Below are positions 8,446 to 16,402 of a DNA stretch of 62,849 nucleotides, one piece after another. The notes under the pieces were generated by a model. The model made no database searches and had not been told where the DNA came from. It worked only from the letters and a program-made list of their open reading frames with translations. Each line of letters begins with the position of its first letter. The first letter of the stretch is position 1. The DNA is from Streptomyces colonosanans (GTDB taxonomy: Bacteria > Actinomycetota > Actinomycetes > Streptomycetales > Streptomycetaceae): the NCBI RefSeq assembly GCF_001866645.1, contig NZ_MLYP01000057.1, forward strand, positions 1 to 62,849. Direction: 5' to 3'. A program made the translations under genes and the position numbers.

Positions 8446-9669
8446 ATGCAGCTTCGGTACAGCTTCCGCCTGTACCCGGACACCGCCCAGGCCGCCGCGC
8501 TGGCCAGGGCGTTCGGGTGCGCCCGCGTCGTGTTCAACGACGCGGTCCGCGCCCGCGAGGACGCGAGGAAGACGGGAGCGGCCTTCCCCACGCCTGGTGA
8601 GCTGTCCAAACAGCTGATCACCCGGGCCAAGCAGACCGTGGAGCGGCACTGGCTCAGGGAGGTTTCCGCCGTGGTGCTCCAGCAGGCCCTGCGGGACGCC
8701 GAGGCCGCCTACCGCAACTTCTTCGCCTCCCTCCAAGGGACCCGCAAGGGCCCGAAAGTGGGCGCGCCCCGCTTCAAGTTCCGTAAGGACGCCCGGCAGT
8801 CGATCCGGTTCACGGCCAATGCCCGCTGGTCGGTCAACGGCAGCGGGCGGCTGAACCTGCCGAAGATCGGTGCGGTGAAGGTGAAGTGGTCCCGTGCCCT
8901 GCCCGCCACGCCCTCCTCGGTCACCGTGGTGAGGGACGCGGCCGGACGGTACTTCGCGTCCTTCGTCATCGACACCGACCCGGCCGCCGACCTGGCCGTC
9001 ATGCCCGCAAGCGACCAGAGCATCGGTATCGACCTGGGCCTGACACACTTCGCGGTCCTCTCCAACGGCACGAGGATCGACTCCCCGAGGTTCCTGCGCC
9101 GGGCGGAGAAGAAACTGAAGAAAGCCCAAAGGGACCTGTCCCGAAAGCAGAAGGGATCGAAGAACCGTGACAAGGCCCGCTTGAAGGTCGCCCGTGCCCA
9201 TGCGCAAGTGGCCGACGTGCGCCGCGAGTTCCACCACCAGCTCTCCACACGGCTGATCCGCGAGAACCAAGCGATCGGCGTGGAGGACCTGGCGGTCACG
9301 GCACTGGCGCGCACCAGGATGGCCAAGAGTGTGCACGATGCGGGCTGGGCGCAGTTCACGGCCATGCTGGAGTACAAAGCCCTCAGGTACGGGCGCACCC
9401 TGGTGAAGATCGGCAGGTTCGAGCCGACCTCCCAGACCTGTTCGGCCTGCGGCGTCCAGGACGGCCTCAAGCCCCTCCACATCAGGGAGTGGACCTGTGC
9501 CGCCTGCGGCACAGTCCATGACCGGGACCACAACGCCGCGAAGAACGTGAAAACGGCCGCCGGACTGGCGGTGACAGCCTGTGGAGCGCAGGTAAGACCA
9601 GGACCCGTCCCGGCACAGCGCGACGAAGCAGGAAGCCACGGATTCTCCCCCGAACCCCATGCCGCGTAG
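8446..9669 (+). CDS. tnpB: TnpB RNA-guided endonuclease, IS605 type
   Basis: The 407-residue protein has an OrfB helix-turn-helix start (LRYSFRLYPD) and a complete RuvC-like nuclease: Asp196 in GIDLGLTHFA, Glu280 in GVEDLAV and Asp361 in DRDHNAAKN. The zinc ribbon CSACG...CAACG lies between the last two. TnpB proteins use an RNA made from the right end of their element to cut matching DNA next to a short motif, which helps the element survive. All catalytic residues are present and the length is normal, so it may still be active although its partner tnpA is broken. It is intact inside a dead rsgA copy. Confidence 0.9.
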   Translation: MQLRYSFRLYPDTAQAAALARAFGCARVVFNDAVRAREDARKTGAAFPTPGELSKQLITRAKQTVERHWLREVSAVVLQQALRDAEAAYRNFFASLQGTRKGPKVGAPRFKFRKDARQSIRFTANARWSVNGSGRLNLPKIGAVKVKWSRALPATPSSVTVVRDAAGRYFASFVIDTDPAADLAVMPASDQSIGIDLGLTHFAVLSNGTRIDSPRFLRRAEKKLKKAQRDLSRKQKGSKNRDKARLKVARAHAQVADVRREFHHQLSTRLIRENQAIGVEDLAVTALARTRMAKSVHDAGWAQFTAMLEYKALRYGRTLVKIGRFEPTSQTCSACGVQDGLKPLHIREWTCAACGTVHDRDHNAAKNVKTAAGLAVTACGAQVRPGPVPAQRDEAGSHGFSPEPHAA

Positions 9670-9728
9670 CGGCACAGGGCGGAAGAGAAGACCAGAATCC
9701 TCGGGCTTCAGCCCGAGGAGCAAGTCAA
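9590..9728 (+). ncRNA. Probable omega (right-end) RNA of TnpB
   Basis: By analogy with characterised IS200/IS605 elements, the guide RNA covers the 3' end of tnpB through the right-end hairpin (9699-9718), and its guide is the flanking host sequence starting at 9729. The exact 5' end cannot be read from the sequence. Here the guide would be rsgA sequence (GTGCGGACG at its start). Confidence 0.45.
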
Positions 9729-9905
9729 GTGCGGACGTATCTGCCGCGCCGTACCGCCTTCGTGCGCTCCACCTTCTCCAAGCGGTCCGAGGGGCAGATC
9801 CTCGCGGCCCACGTCGACCACGCGGTCGTCGCCGTGTCACTCGCGGTGGAACTGGACCTCGGCCGCGTCGAACGCTTCCTCGCGCTGGCCTGGGAGTCCG
9901 GCGCG
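9729..9905 (+). pseudogene. rsgA: rsgA middle fragment with internal and 3' deletions
   Basis: This continues RsgA from VRTYLPRRTAFVRS to VERFLALA and then jumps directly to WESGA. Compared with the intact copy it lacks 16 codons (an in-frame 48-bp deletion) between LALA and WESGA. After 9905 all similarity stops, so the G4, P-loop, G3 and zinc motifs of the GTPase are absent. The frame then runs into unrelated sequence and stops at 9961. Confidence 0.85.
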
Positions 9906-9948
9906 ACTGTGCAGCGGGCCCTTCAACGTCAGCGGTTGCAGTTCCCGG

Positions 9949-10152
9949 CTATCGCCCGTTGAGCACTGCCCGGCACACGTTGCAGTACATGGCGGCGCTC
10001 CGTCCGGACCGCCGCATCAGCTGGCCGCAGCCCGCGCACAGCCCAAGCTCCCACGGCGGGCACCCCAGCGCGACGGAGGCAGCAGCGCGCTCGACGGAAG
10101 TGATCCACATCGGTTCATGGGAGCGCTGAACCGGCATGCGCGGAAGGGTCAA
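9949..10152 (-). CDS. Small zinc-ribbon-like protein
   Basis: The 67-residue product carries CAGC and, after about 15 residues, CNVC, a two-knuckle pattern that could bind one zinc ion. The family is not recognised. It lies tail to tail with the rsgA remnant and just downstream of a second small minus-strand gene; the two could be co-transcribed. The short length leaves some doubt that it is expressed. Confidence 0.5.
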   Translation of the reverse strand: MTLPRMPVQRSHEPMWITSVERAAASVALGCPPWELGLCAGCGQLMRRSGRSAAMYCNVCRAVLNGR

Positions 10153-10161
10153 ACCGCCGGT

Positions 10162-10392
10162 TTACAGATCGAGATCACGGATAGGCCGGCCGTCGCTGAC
10201 GAACCAGCCTTCTTTTCCCTCCCTGCAGGATCGGTCGAGCTCCTGTTCAGCGAAGGTGGTCACATCGTCCTCCTCGCTGGCCGGAGTCACCGGAAGAAGC
10301 GTCTTCTCACCGATCAGCTCCTCCCATAACGCGCGGTCGCCGGCCGACACCCACATGTGCCGACCAGCGCGACCGTTCGCTCGGCTGGGCAC
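10162..10392 (-). CDS. Hypothetical protein with a TTA codon
   Basis: A 76-residue acidic protein of unknown function, with an interior such as ALWEELIGEKTLLPV and a C-terminus ending GRPIRDLDL. A shorter start at MWVSAGD is possible. The Leu in DRALWEE is encoded by TTA, which is rare in Streptomyces and makes translation depend on the bldA tRNA. Low-complexity shadow ORFs seldom read as balanced as this, but no family was recognised. Confidence 0.45.
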   Translation of the reverse strand: MPSRANGRAGRHMWVSAGDRALWEELIGEKTLLPVTPASEEDDVTTFAEQELDRSCREGKEGWFVSDGRPIRDLDL

Positions 10393-10678
10393 CCGGACCG
10401 CTCGACGGCCGGGGTCTTCGTTGGACCTTGGTCTCGGTTTTCAGCGGACGGCGGATGCCTCTGACAGCGTCGGGTACCTACCCATCCGATACCCAGCAGG
10501 TTTCCGGACCCACCTCGTTGGCCGTGGAGGAAGATGGGCGTCATGACGGGTGAAATGAGTGAACTAAGTGGTCGGGGCCGGAAGTCCCTCGGGGGTTGAC
10601 GCCGGAGCAGCGACCGTGCATGTCGCTGCGGCAGATGTCGGTGGTCGCGAGATAGGGAGTGTCCGATGAAGTGCTCGA
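10393..10678. other. Gene-poor gap with orphan IS630-type end
   Basis: I see no supportable gene. The only recognisable item is the 30-bp sequence at 10570-10599 described separately; sequence to its right does not match the inside of the IS630-type element at 12184. Confidence 0.5.
10570..10599. repeat. Orphan IS630-type terminal repeat
   Basis: GGTCGGGGCCGGAAGTCC followed by CTCGGGGGTTGA matches 26 of 30 positions of the left terminal repeat of the element at 12184-13856. It is oriented as a left end, but no transposase follows. It is likely a remnant of an earlier insertion or one-ended event. Confidence 0.7.
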
Positions 10679-11131
10679 TCACGTCTGCTCGGGAGTCCGC
10701 GGGGAGAGCGGCCGCTCGAAGAAGGTCTCAAGGACCACCGTGGCCTGCGTCCTGCTGACCCCGTCGATGGCGTAGATCCGGCGCAACACGTCCTGCAGTT
10801 GCTCGGTGGATGCGGTTCTGACCTTCACCAGCACCGAGGCGCTGCCAGCGATGATGTGCGCCTCCAGGATTTCGGGGAGCGCGGCGAAATCCTGTGCCGC
10901 ATCACCCATCCAGGAAGTCGAGTCGACCATCACATAGGCCAGGACGGCGCCGCCCAGCGCGGCCGGGTCTGTCTCGACGGTGGTGCGCCGGATGACGCCG
11001 CGCTCCCGCAACTTGCGCACACGTTCGTGAGCGGCGCCGGCCGAGAGACCGGCGGCCTGGCCCAGCGCGGCGTAGGACTGGGTGGCGTCTCGCTGGAGCT
11101 GCGCCAGCAGGACGCGATCGACGTGATCCAC
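10679..11131 (-). CDS. Lrp/AsnC family transcriptional regulator
   Basis: The 150-residue protein has the N-terminal winged helix-turn-helix typical of Lrp (DHVDRVLLAQLQRDATQSYAALG, then SAGAAHERVRKL) and the C-terminal RAM ligand-binding domain (AHIIAGSASVLVKVR). Length is normal for the family. It is divergent from the SMP-30-like gene at 11237, a common layout in which Lrp-type proteins control the neighbouring metabolic gene in response to an amino acid or related effector. The effector is unknown. Confidence 0.9.
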   Translation of the reverse strand: MDHVDRVLLAQLQRDATQSYAALGQAAGLSAGAAHERVRKLRERGVIRRTTVETDPAALGGAVLAYVMVDSTSWMGDAAQDFAALPEILEAHIIAGSASVLVKVRTASTEQLQDVLRRIYAIDGVSRTQATVVLETFFERPLSPRTPEQT

Positions 11132-11236
11132 AACTCTCCGTTCGGAATTCTCTTGTGCTGACCATACCTTGTCCTGTTGTCTAGGTTCTTAGCCAAAGCA
11201 TGTTCAGTGTGCGATGCCTACAGAAGGGAAGGCCTC

Positions 11237-12181
11237 ATGACCGGCGAGCGCCCCGGACTGTACGAGATGCTCGACGACCGGTTCCGTACCGGGCGATGCA
11301 TGAACGGTGACGAGGCGCTGGAGGTCCTGTACACCGGCTGCCGCTGGGCCGAGGGGCCGATCTACCTGCCTGCCTGGCGGCAAGTGGTCTGGAGCGACAT
11401 CCCCAACGACCGGATGCTGCGCTGGGACGAAGAGACCGGTACCGTCAGCGTCTTCCGCCACTCCGCCGGGCACACCAACGGCAACACTCTCGACTGTCAA
11501 GGCCGGCTGATCACCTGCGAGCAGGGCAACCGTCGAGTGACCCGGACCGAACACGACGGCACCATCACCGTGTTGGCGGACCGGTGGAAGGGCAAGCGCC
11601 TGAACAGCCCGAACGATGCGGCCGTCAAGTCCGACGGTTCGATCTGGTTCTCCGACCCGGACTTCGGCATCACCAGCGACTACGAGGGCTATCGTGCGCT
11701 GAGCGAGATCGGCTCCAACAACGTCTACCGCATTGATCCGGCCACCGGCGAAGTGCGGCTGGTCGCCGACTGTTTCGGCGCCCCGAACGGCCTGGTGTTC
11801 TCACATGACGAGCAGCAACTGTTCGTCTCCGACACCCGAGCAGGCTTCATCCGGGTCTTCGACGTACACGAGGACGGCACGCTGTCCGAGGGCAAAGTCT
11901 TCGCTGAAGCGGAGGCCCGCAAGGCCGCCCGCTTCGACAATCTCCGCTTCGACGACGCCGGTCGGCTCTGGGCCGCCGCGATGGGCGACGGAGTGCACTG
12001 CTACGACCCCGATGGCACGCTGATCGGGCGGCTCAACGTCCCCGAGGCAGTTGCCAACATCTCCTGGGGCGGCGCCAAGCGCAACCGTCTCTTCATTGCC
12101 GCAGAGACCAGCCTCTACTCGGTGGTCATGGGCGTCACAGGCACGCACCCGACCGGACCGGGCCGCCGGCCCTGGCTCTGA
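11237..12181 (+). CDS. SMP-30/gluconolactonase-like hydrolase
   Basis: The 314-residue protein is a six-bladed beta-propeller lactonase of the SMP-30/gluconolactonase/LRE family. Metal-site and family motifs are visible: EGP near residue 40, NGNTLD, RLNSPNDAAV, WFSDPDFGI, APNGLVFSHDE and FDNLRFDDAGRLW. Such enzymes open sugar lactones in the cytoplasm. ATG 11237 follows GAAGG; an upstream in-frame ATG at 11177 lacks a binding site. An IS630-type element begins two bases after the stop codon, yet the C-terminus (ETSLYSVVMG) ends where the family usually ends, so the protein looks complete. Control by the divergent Lrp-type gene is likely. Confidence 0.85.
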   Translation: MTGERPGLYEMLDDRFRTGRCMNGDEALEVLYTGCRWAEGPIYLPAWRQVVWSDIPNDRMLRWDEETGTVSVFRHSAGHTNGNTLDCQGRLITCEQGNRRVTRTEHDGTITVLADRWKGKRLNSPNDAAVKSDGSIWFSDPDFGITSDYEGYRALSEIGSNNVYRIDPATGEVRLVADCFGAPNGLVFSHDEQQLFVSDTRAGFIRVFDVHEDGTLSEGKVFAEAEARKAARFDNLRFDDAGRLWAAAMGDGVHCYDPDGTLIGRLNVPEAVANISWGGAKRNRLFIAAETSLYSVVMGVTGTHPTGPGRRPWL

Positions 12182-13381
12182 GCGATCGGCTCCGGAAGTC
12201 CTTCGGGGGTTGATTATGCGGCGAGGCGGAGCGAGGATTTTTCCCTGGTGATCGGTGGTGTGCCGGTCGAGCCTGGCCAGCAGATCGTCCAGGTCGGAGG
12301 TGGTGAACTTCCACTGGAACGGCTGTGCCGTGGCGTTGTAGCGGTCTTCGAAGGCTCGGAGCCGGTTCCTGACCTCGGTGAGGTCGGTGAAGTCGTTGGG
12401 TGAGACGACCTTGCGCTGGACGACGGAGAAGTAGATCTCCACCTGGTTCAGCCAGGAGGCGTGGATGGGCGTGTGGACCATGACGGCGTTCGGGAACGCG
12501 GCGGTCAGCCGGTCGGCGGCCTTCTTGCCGCGGTGGGAGGAGCCGTTGTCGACGATCCAGAACACCCGTCTGGCGCTGGCGTAGGGCTGTTGGGTCATGA
12601 CCTGGGTGACCAGGTTCATGAAAGGCTCGATGCCGGTGCGTGGTTCGGTGCGGCCGGACACCCTGGCGGTGTGGACGTCGTAGGCGGCCAGGTAGGCCAC
12701 GGCGCCGCCGCGCTCGTAGGTGTGGTTCACGCGCATCGCTCTCGCCCGGCCGGGTGCGAGGGTGGGGTGGCAGCGGCAGCGGGCCTGGATGGAGGTCTTC
12801 TCGTCCGCGCTGATCACGTACTCGTCCTCGCCGAGCGGGACGCCCTGCCAGGTGCGGGCGTACAGATCCAGCACGCGCTGGGCCCTGGTGCGGAAGTCGG
12901 GATCGGTGATGAAGATCCAGGAATGGTGCTGCCAGGGTTTGAGCGCGTCGTTGGCGAGCCAGCGGCGCACGGTGGAGGCCGACACGAACGTGGCGATGCC
13001 CCGGACCATCGCCTCGTGGGCCAGTTCCGGGCACGACCAGCGCGACAGCGGCACACCACTCTCGGCGGGTAACCGGCAGGCCAGCGCCTTGACTTCGGCC
13101 ATCTGCAACGCGGTAAAGGCCGGCGGGCGGCCGGAGCGTCGACGGTCGGCGAGCCCGGCCAGGCGCTGCTCGGCGAATCTGCCCCGCCACCTGCGCACCG
13201 TGTCCAGATGCAGGCTGGTCTCCCGGGCGATCCGAGCGTTGGAGCGTCCCCTGGCCGCGTGCAGGACCACCTGCGCCCGAGCCCGCAGCCGGTACTCGGT
13301 CTTGTGACCGTAGGCCATCTTCTTGAGCCGCCCACGCTCGGAAGCGGTCAGGGTGATCAGGCGGGCCGGGACAACAGGCAT
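11801..13381 (-). CDS. IS630-family DDE transposase, runs past element end
   Basis: The protein starts MPVVPARLITLTASERG, has an N-terminal helix-turn-helix pair (SNARIARETSLHLDTVRRW) and a DDE domain with Asp in ISADEKTS, Asp in FWIVDNGSSH and Glu in SWLNQVEIYFS. These are the IS630 catalytic residues. No stop codon occurs before the element's left end near 12184, so the frame continues antisense through the SMP-30-like gene to 11801. Only about the first 400 residues are transposase, and the tail is presumably meaningless. ATG 13399 is an alternative start; neither has a strong ribosome binding site. Confidence 0.8.
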   Translation of the reverse strand: MPVVPARLITLTASERGRLKKMAYGHKTEYRLRARAQVVLHAARGRSNARIARETSLHLDTVRRWRGRFAEQRLAGLADRRRSGRPPAFTALQMAEVKALACRLPAESGVPLSRWSCPELAHEAMVRGIATFVSASTVRRWLANDALKPWQHHSWIFITDPDFRTRAQRVLDLYARTWQGVPLGEDEYVISADEKTSIQARCRCHPTLAPGRARAMRVNHTYERGGAVAYLAAYDVHTARVSGRTEPRTGIEPFMNLVTQVMTQQPYASARRVFWIVDNGSSHRGKKAADRLTAAFPNAVMVHTPIHASWLNQVEIYFSVVQRKVVSPNDFTDLTEVRNRLRAFEDRYNATAQPFQWKFTTSDLDDLLARLDRHTTDHQGKILAPPRRIINPRRTSGADRSEPGPAARSGRVRACDAHDHRVEAGLCGNEETVALGAAPGDVGNCLGDVEPPDQRAIGVVAVHSVAHRGGPEPTGVVEAEIVEAGGLAGLRFSEDFALGQRAVLVYVEDPDEACSGVGDEQLLLVM

Positions 13382-13856
13382 GGAGCGGGAGCCGATCATG
13401 AGAGAGACAGAGCACGACAGCCGTAGCCTGCCGTCTCTCGGCCCCGGCCCGGCGGGCAGGATGGTGCCATGCCCGCACCCTCGGAACACACCAGGCTCTC
13501 ACTCGAGCAGCGCCTGGGCGACCACGCCCGCACCGCCTGGCCGCAGCTGACCCGCCTGCACGTCCGCCACCGCGGCACCTTCGCCTACGTGCCCGGGCAG
13601 CTGGCCGACGGCGAACAGGTCAAGCTGATGCGACTGCGCTACAACGGCACCGCCGCCACGTGGGGCTTCGCCCTCTACCTCGCCAGCAGCGACACGTACG
13701 AGAACACCGTCCTGCCCACCGGCTCACTCACCGGCACCCCCGCACAGGCCCTCGACTGCGCCTGCCACCTCCACCTCGCCGCCCCGAACACCTGACCGGA
13801 CGCCAGCCACGATCCCGCCTTCGAAGTCAACCCCTGAAGGATTTACGGAGCCGACC
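12184..13856 (-). mobile_element. IS630-type insertion element with passenger gene
   Basis: The 30-bp terminal inverted repeats are 12184-12213 and 13827-13856 and match at 26 of 30 positions (GGCTCCG...TCCTTC.GGGGTTGA). TA follows the right end, as expected for TA-targeting IS630 relatives; the left junction does not show a clear TA. The element carries a DDE transposase on the minus strand and a divergent 108-residue passenger gene. It sits between the SMP-30-like gene and a HEAT-repeat gene that probably lost its 5' end. Confidence 0.85.
13469..13795 (+). CDS. Passenger protein of the IS630-type element
   Basis: A 108-residue protein lying wholly within the element, divergent from the transposase. 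It reads as a balanced alpha/beta protein (RHRGTFAYVPGQLADGE, LMRLRYNGTAATWGFALYL) ending in a CACHLHL stretch. I have no named function for it; position suggests a gene that travels with the element. The right terminal repeat begins 31 bases after its stop. Confidence 0.7.
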   Translation: MPAPSEHTRLSLEQRLGDHARTAWPQLTRLHVRHRGTFAYVPGQLADGEQVKLMRLRYNGTAATWGFALYLASSDTYENTVLPTGSLTGTPAQALDCACHLHLAAPNT

Positions 13857-13890
13857 ACTAAGCGAACTGTTCCATCGCGCCGGCCTGGAG

Positions 13891-15825
13891 GTGGTCGGGC
13901 ACGGCCGGGTCTCCAATGCGCTGCCCACAGCGGCCGCTTGGCGCCCTGTGATCGGGGGGAGCACAGAGCCCACGCTCGCGGTGCCGGACGACCATGCCGA
14001 CCTGGTTGCTGAGTTGAACCGGCAATGGCACCGAATCGCTGTCGAGCACGACGTGATCAACGCGGACGGAGAGTTCCTGATCAGCGTCGCCAACCAGGGC
14101 TGCACCTGCTGCGAACACGGCCACTGGACCAGAGTGCGGCTGGCGGAGGGCTGGGATCTGGCCGGGCTTCGCGGCCCGAAGGCGGGCCAACCGGAATTCG
14201 TGGCGATGTCCCTGGACGGAGAGAGCGTCCTGGGCGTCACCACCGAGGCGTTCGCGGTCTGGTTCGTCGCCATCGCCACGTTCACCGACTGGCTGGAGTC
14301 GTCGGCACAGGCCCGGGCTGCGGAGAGCCCGGAGGACCGGGAGGCCGGCTGGAACACCGTCCTGCGGTGGAAGACCGCCTCGGCCAGGCTGCAGGGAGCA
14401 TGGCGCGAGGGGCTGGCGAAAAACCGCTGCGCTTCCTCGTCCGTGCTGCTCCGTCTCCTCGACGTCGCTCCCGAGGAGCGGCTCCCCTCCTGGCTCATCT
14501 ATCGGGACCTCCCCGAAGACGTAGTCGGGGCCTGGGTCGCGCACCCCGAGTGGCGGGTACGCAAAGCGTTGGCGGAGCGATGGCTGCTCGACGCCGAACA
14601 GCGCGCCGAACACTTCCACGATCCCGAGCCCCGTCATCGGTGGATCCTCCTCACGTGCGCGGTGGACGGCCGAGCAGCGCTCACCGCCGCCACGTACGCT
14701 CAGCTCGCAGACGATCCCAGCCCGCGTGTACGCGCCGAACTGGCCCTCCACCGCGACCTGCCGGTGCGGAATCTTGCCGCGCTCGCCGCCGACCCGGACC
14801 CCCAGGTACGCAAGGTGGCCGCCCCACGCGTGTGGATTCACCTGGCCCCTTCGGCGCAGGCAGCCCTCCTCGCAGACCCGGATGCCGAGGTGCGGACCGA
14901 AGCCCTCCTGCGGTACCACCGTTCCACCCCGCTCTCGGCGGCCGACTTCGCCGAACTCCCCAGCGACGGAGGGCGAGAAGGCGCTGCCCGTACCTGCGTG
15001 CTCGCCCGTGAGCTGGCCGAGGATCTGGTCCACGGCACCGAGACCGTTCTGCGCAGCGCCACCGCGCAGAACCCGAATCTGGACACCGACTTGGTGGCCC
15101 TGCTCGGCCAGGACCCGGAGCCCGGCGTTCGCTGGCTGGTCTCCGTCCGCCCGGACCTCACCGAAGCGGAACGCTCCGGAATTGCCGTAGAGTTCGACCC
15201 GAGTGCCCGCTGCAATCCTCTCCAGTGGGTCCGGGACCTGGAGGACGACGAGGAGGCCATGCGTCGCTGCGCCACCTCCGCGCACGTGATGCTCCGCCGC
15301 AGCGCCGCGTGCGCGAAGAACCTGCCACCCGACGTGGTCGACCTGCTGGCGCAGGACGAGGACTGGGTCGTCCGGCTCTTCCTGGCCGAACACTGTGCCC
15401 AGGCCCCGGCCGACGTACTGTTGGAGATGGCGCAGAGCTGGAACGGTTACTCAGCCGCACGGATGACCGAGCACCCCAACTTCCCTCGGCAGGGGACCCT
15501 GCGCTACGCGGACGATCCCGACCCCCGTACGCGCGAGCTCGCTCTCCTCGATCCGAAGTCGACCGCCGAGCTGGTGGAACGGTTCAGCCGGGACGCGGAC
15601 TCAGGCGTCCGCTGGCGAGCCCTGCGCGACCAGCGCCTGTCCGCCGCATCCGTGATCCGAATGCTCGACGACCCCCACCACGGCATACGGGACGAGGCAG
15701 CCGCCGACCCGCGCCTGCCCACCCGTGTCCTGGCCACCCTCCTGCACGACACCGCGACTGCAACCGGCGCCGCCGCCAATCCCGCCATCCCCGAAACCGT
15801 CATGCACCATCTGCTGGACCGGTAG
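13891..15825 (+). CDS. HEAT/leucine-rich-variant repeat protein, 5' end likely lost
   Basis: About 645 residues. After an N-terminal part with a CTCCEHGHW cysteine cluster come many alpha-helical repeats of the form DP-x2-RVR-x-ALA (ADDPSPRVRAELALH, AADPDPQVRKVAA, LADPDAEVRTEALL). This is the leucine-rich-repeat-variant/HEAT pattern used as a protein-binding scaffold. The frame is open back into the IS630-type element (right end 13856), and GTG 13891, GTG 13948 and GTG 13981 are all poor starts. The original start was probably removed by the insertion. It heads a run of four plus-strand genes that includes a SUKH protein. Confidence 0.7.
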   Translation: MVGHGRVSNALPTAAAWRPVIGGSTEPTLAVPDDHADLVAELNRQWHRIAVEHDVINADGEFLISVANQGCTCCEHGHWTRVRLAEGWDLAGLRGPKAGQPEFVAMSLDGESVLGVTTEAFAVWFVAIATFTDWLESSAQARAAESPEDREAGWNTVLRWKTASARLQGAWREGLAKNRCASSSVLLRLLDVAPEERLPSWLIYRDLPEDVVGAWVAHPEWRVRKALAERWLLDAEQRAEHFHDPEPRHRWILLTCAVDGRAALTAATYAQLADDPSPRVRAELALHRDLPVRNLAALAADPDPQVRKVAAPRVWIHLAPSAQAALLADPDAEVRTEALLRYHRSTPLSAADFAELPSDGGREGAARTCVLARELAEDLVHGTETVLRSATAQNPNLDTDLVALLGQDPEPGVRWLVSVRPDLTEAERSGIAVEFDPSARCNPLQWVRDLEDDEEAMRRCATSAHVMLRRSAACAKNLPPDVVDLLAQDEDWVVRLFLAEHCAQAPADVLLEMAQSWNGYSAARMTEHPNFPRQGTLRYADDPDPRTRELALLDPKSTAELVERFSRDADSGVRWRALRDQRLSAASVIRMLDDPHHGIRDEAAADPRLPTRVLATLLHDTATATGAAANPAIPETVMHHLLDR

Positions 15826-15853
15826 CCGTGACGCACTGTCGGTGCCCACCGCT

Positions 15854-16402
15854 ATGTTCGGGGCCGTGGCCAACTCCTACACCGTGCTGTGGACCAATGA
15901 CCTGTGCCGTGAATTGATACGCGGAGGCTTCACGGGGCAGCGCCCGACGGTGCTGTTCGGCGGACCTCATCAGTCGCGTCCGAGCTTCCGACGTGCCGGC
16001 GTCGCGTCCGGCGACCGGATCTTCGCTGTCCGCGCCCGGCGGACCGCGCTGTACCCGGTCTGCTCGATGGAAGTCCAGCGGATCGTCGACTACGACAGGG
16101 CGGGTGCGGAGCTCGCCGACGAGGACTATCCCAAGCTGATCCATTGGCGCCCGTTGAAGAGCGGCTGCCTCTCCGAGGTCGTGCTGGGGCCACCCGGCAG
16201 CCCGCTTAGGTTCGACCGGCCGCTGCCCGGATGCCAGCTGGAACACCTCACCTTCATCTCGCGACGGGGCGAGCGGAAGCTCAAGTACGTCGAGGGCGGT
16301 CGGCTCCTGCGGGCACTGAGCCTGCAGGGGATCTACCAGCTCGCACCTGAGTCCGCTGACGTCATCGACCGGCATTTCGCCAGCGAAGAGGCAGTTGCAT
16401 GA
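15854..16402 (+). CDS. Hypothetical protein coupled to a SUKH protein
   Basis: A 182-residue protein of unknown family (NSYTVLWTNDLCRELIRGGF near the N-terminus, FDRPLPGCQLEHLTFISRR in the middle). It starts 28 bases after the HEAT gene; GTG 15866 is an alternative start. Its stop overlaps the ATG of the next gene (ATGA), so the two should be translationally coupled. Linkage to a SUKH-type immunity protein suggests a part in the same antitoxin-like group, but nothing in the sequence proves it. Confidence 0.7.
   Translation: MFGAVANSYTVLWTNDLCRELIRGGFTGQRPTVLFGGPHQSRPSFRRAGVASGDRIFAVRARRTALYPVCSMEVQRIVDYDRAGAELADEDYPKLIHWRPLKSGCLSEVVLGPPGSPLRFDRPLPGCQLEHLTFISRRGERKLKYVEGGRLLRALSLQGIYQLAPESADVIDRHFASEEAVA

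Larger units (their letters stand above)
7871..9728 (+). mobile_element. IS200/IS605-family element with tnpA remnant and tnpB
   Basis: The boundaries come from comparing the broken rsgA with the intact copy: rsgA sequence ends at 7870 and continues at 9729 without target duplication, as expected for this family. Left-end hairpin 7889-7906 and right-end hairpin CCTCGGGCT/AGCCCGAGG at 9699-9718 are subterminal, and the element lacks terminal inverted repeats. The base run before the left end is CTAC, comparable to the short cleavage-site motifs these elements use. tnpA is on the minus strand and tnpB on the plus strand, divergent. Because tnpA is frameshifted, movement would need a transposase supplied from elsewhere. 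Confidence 0.9.
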
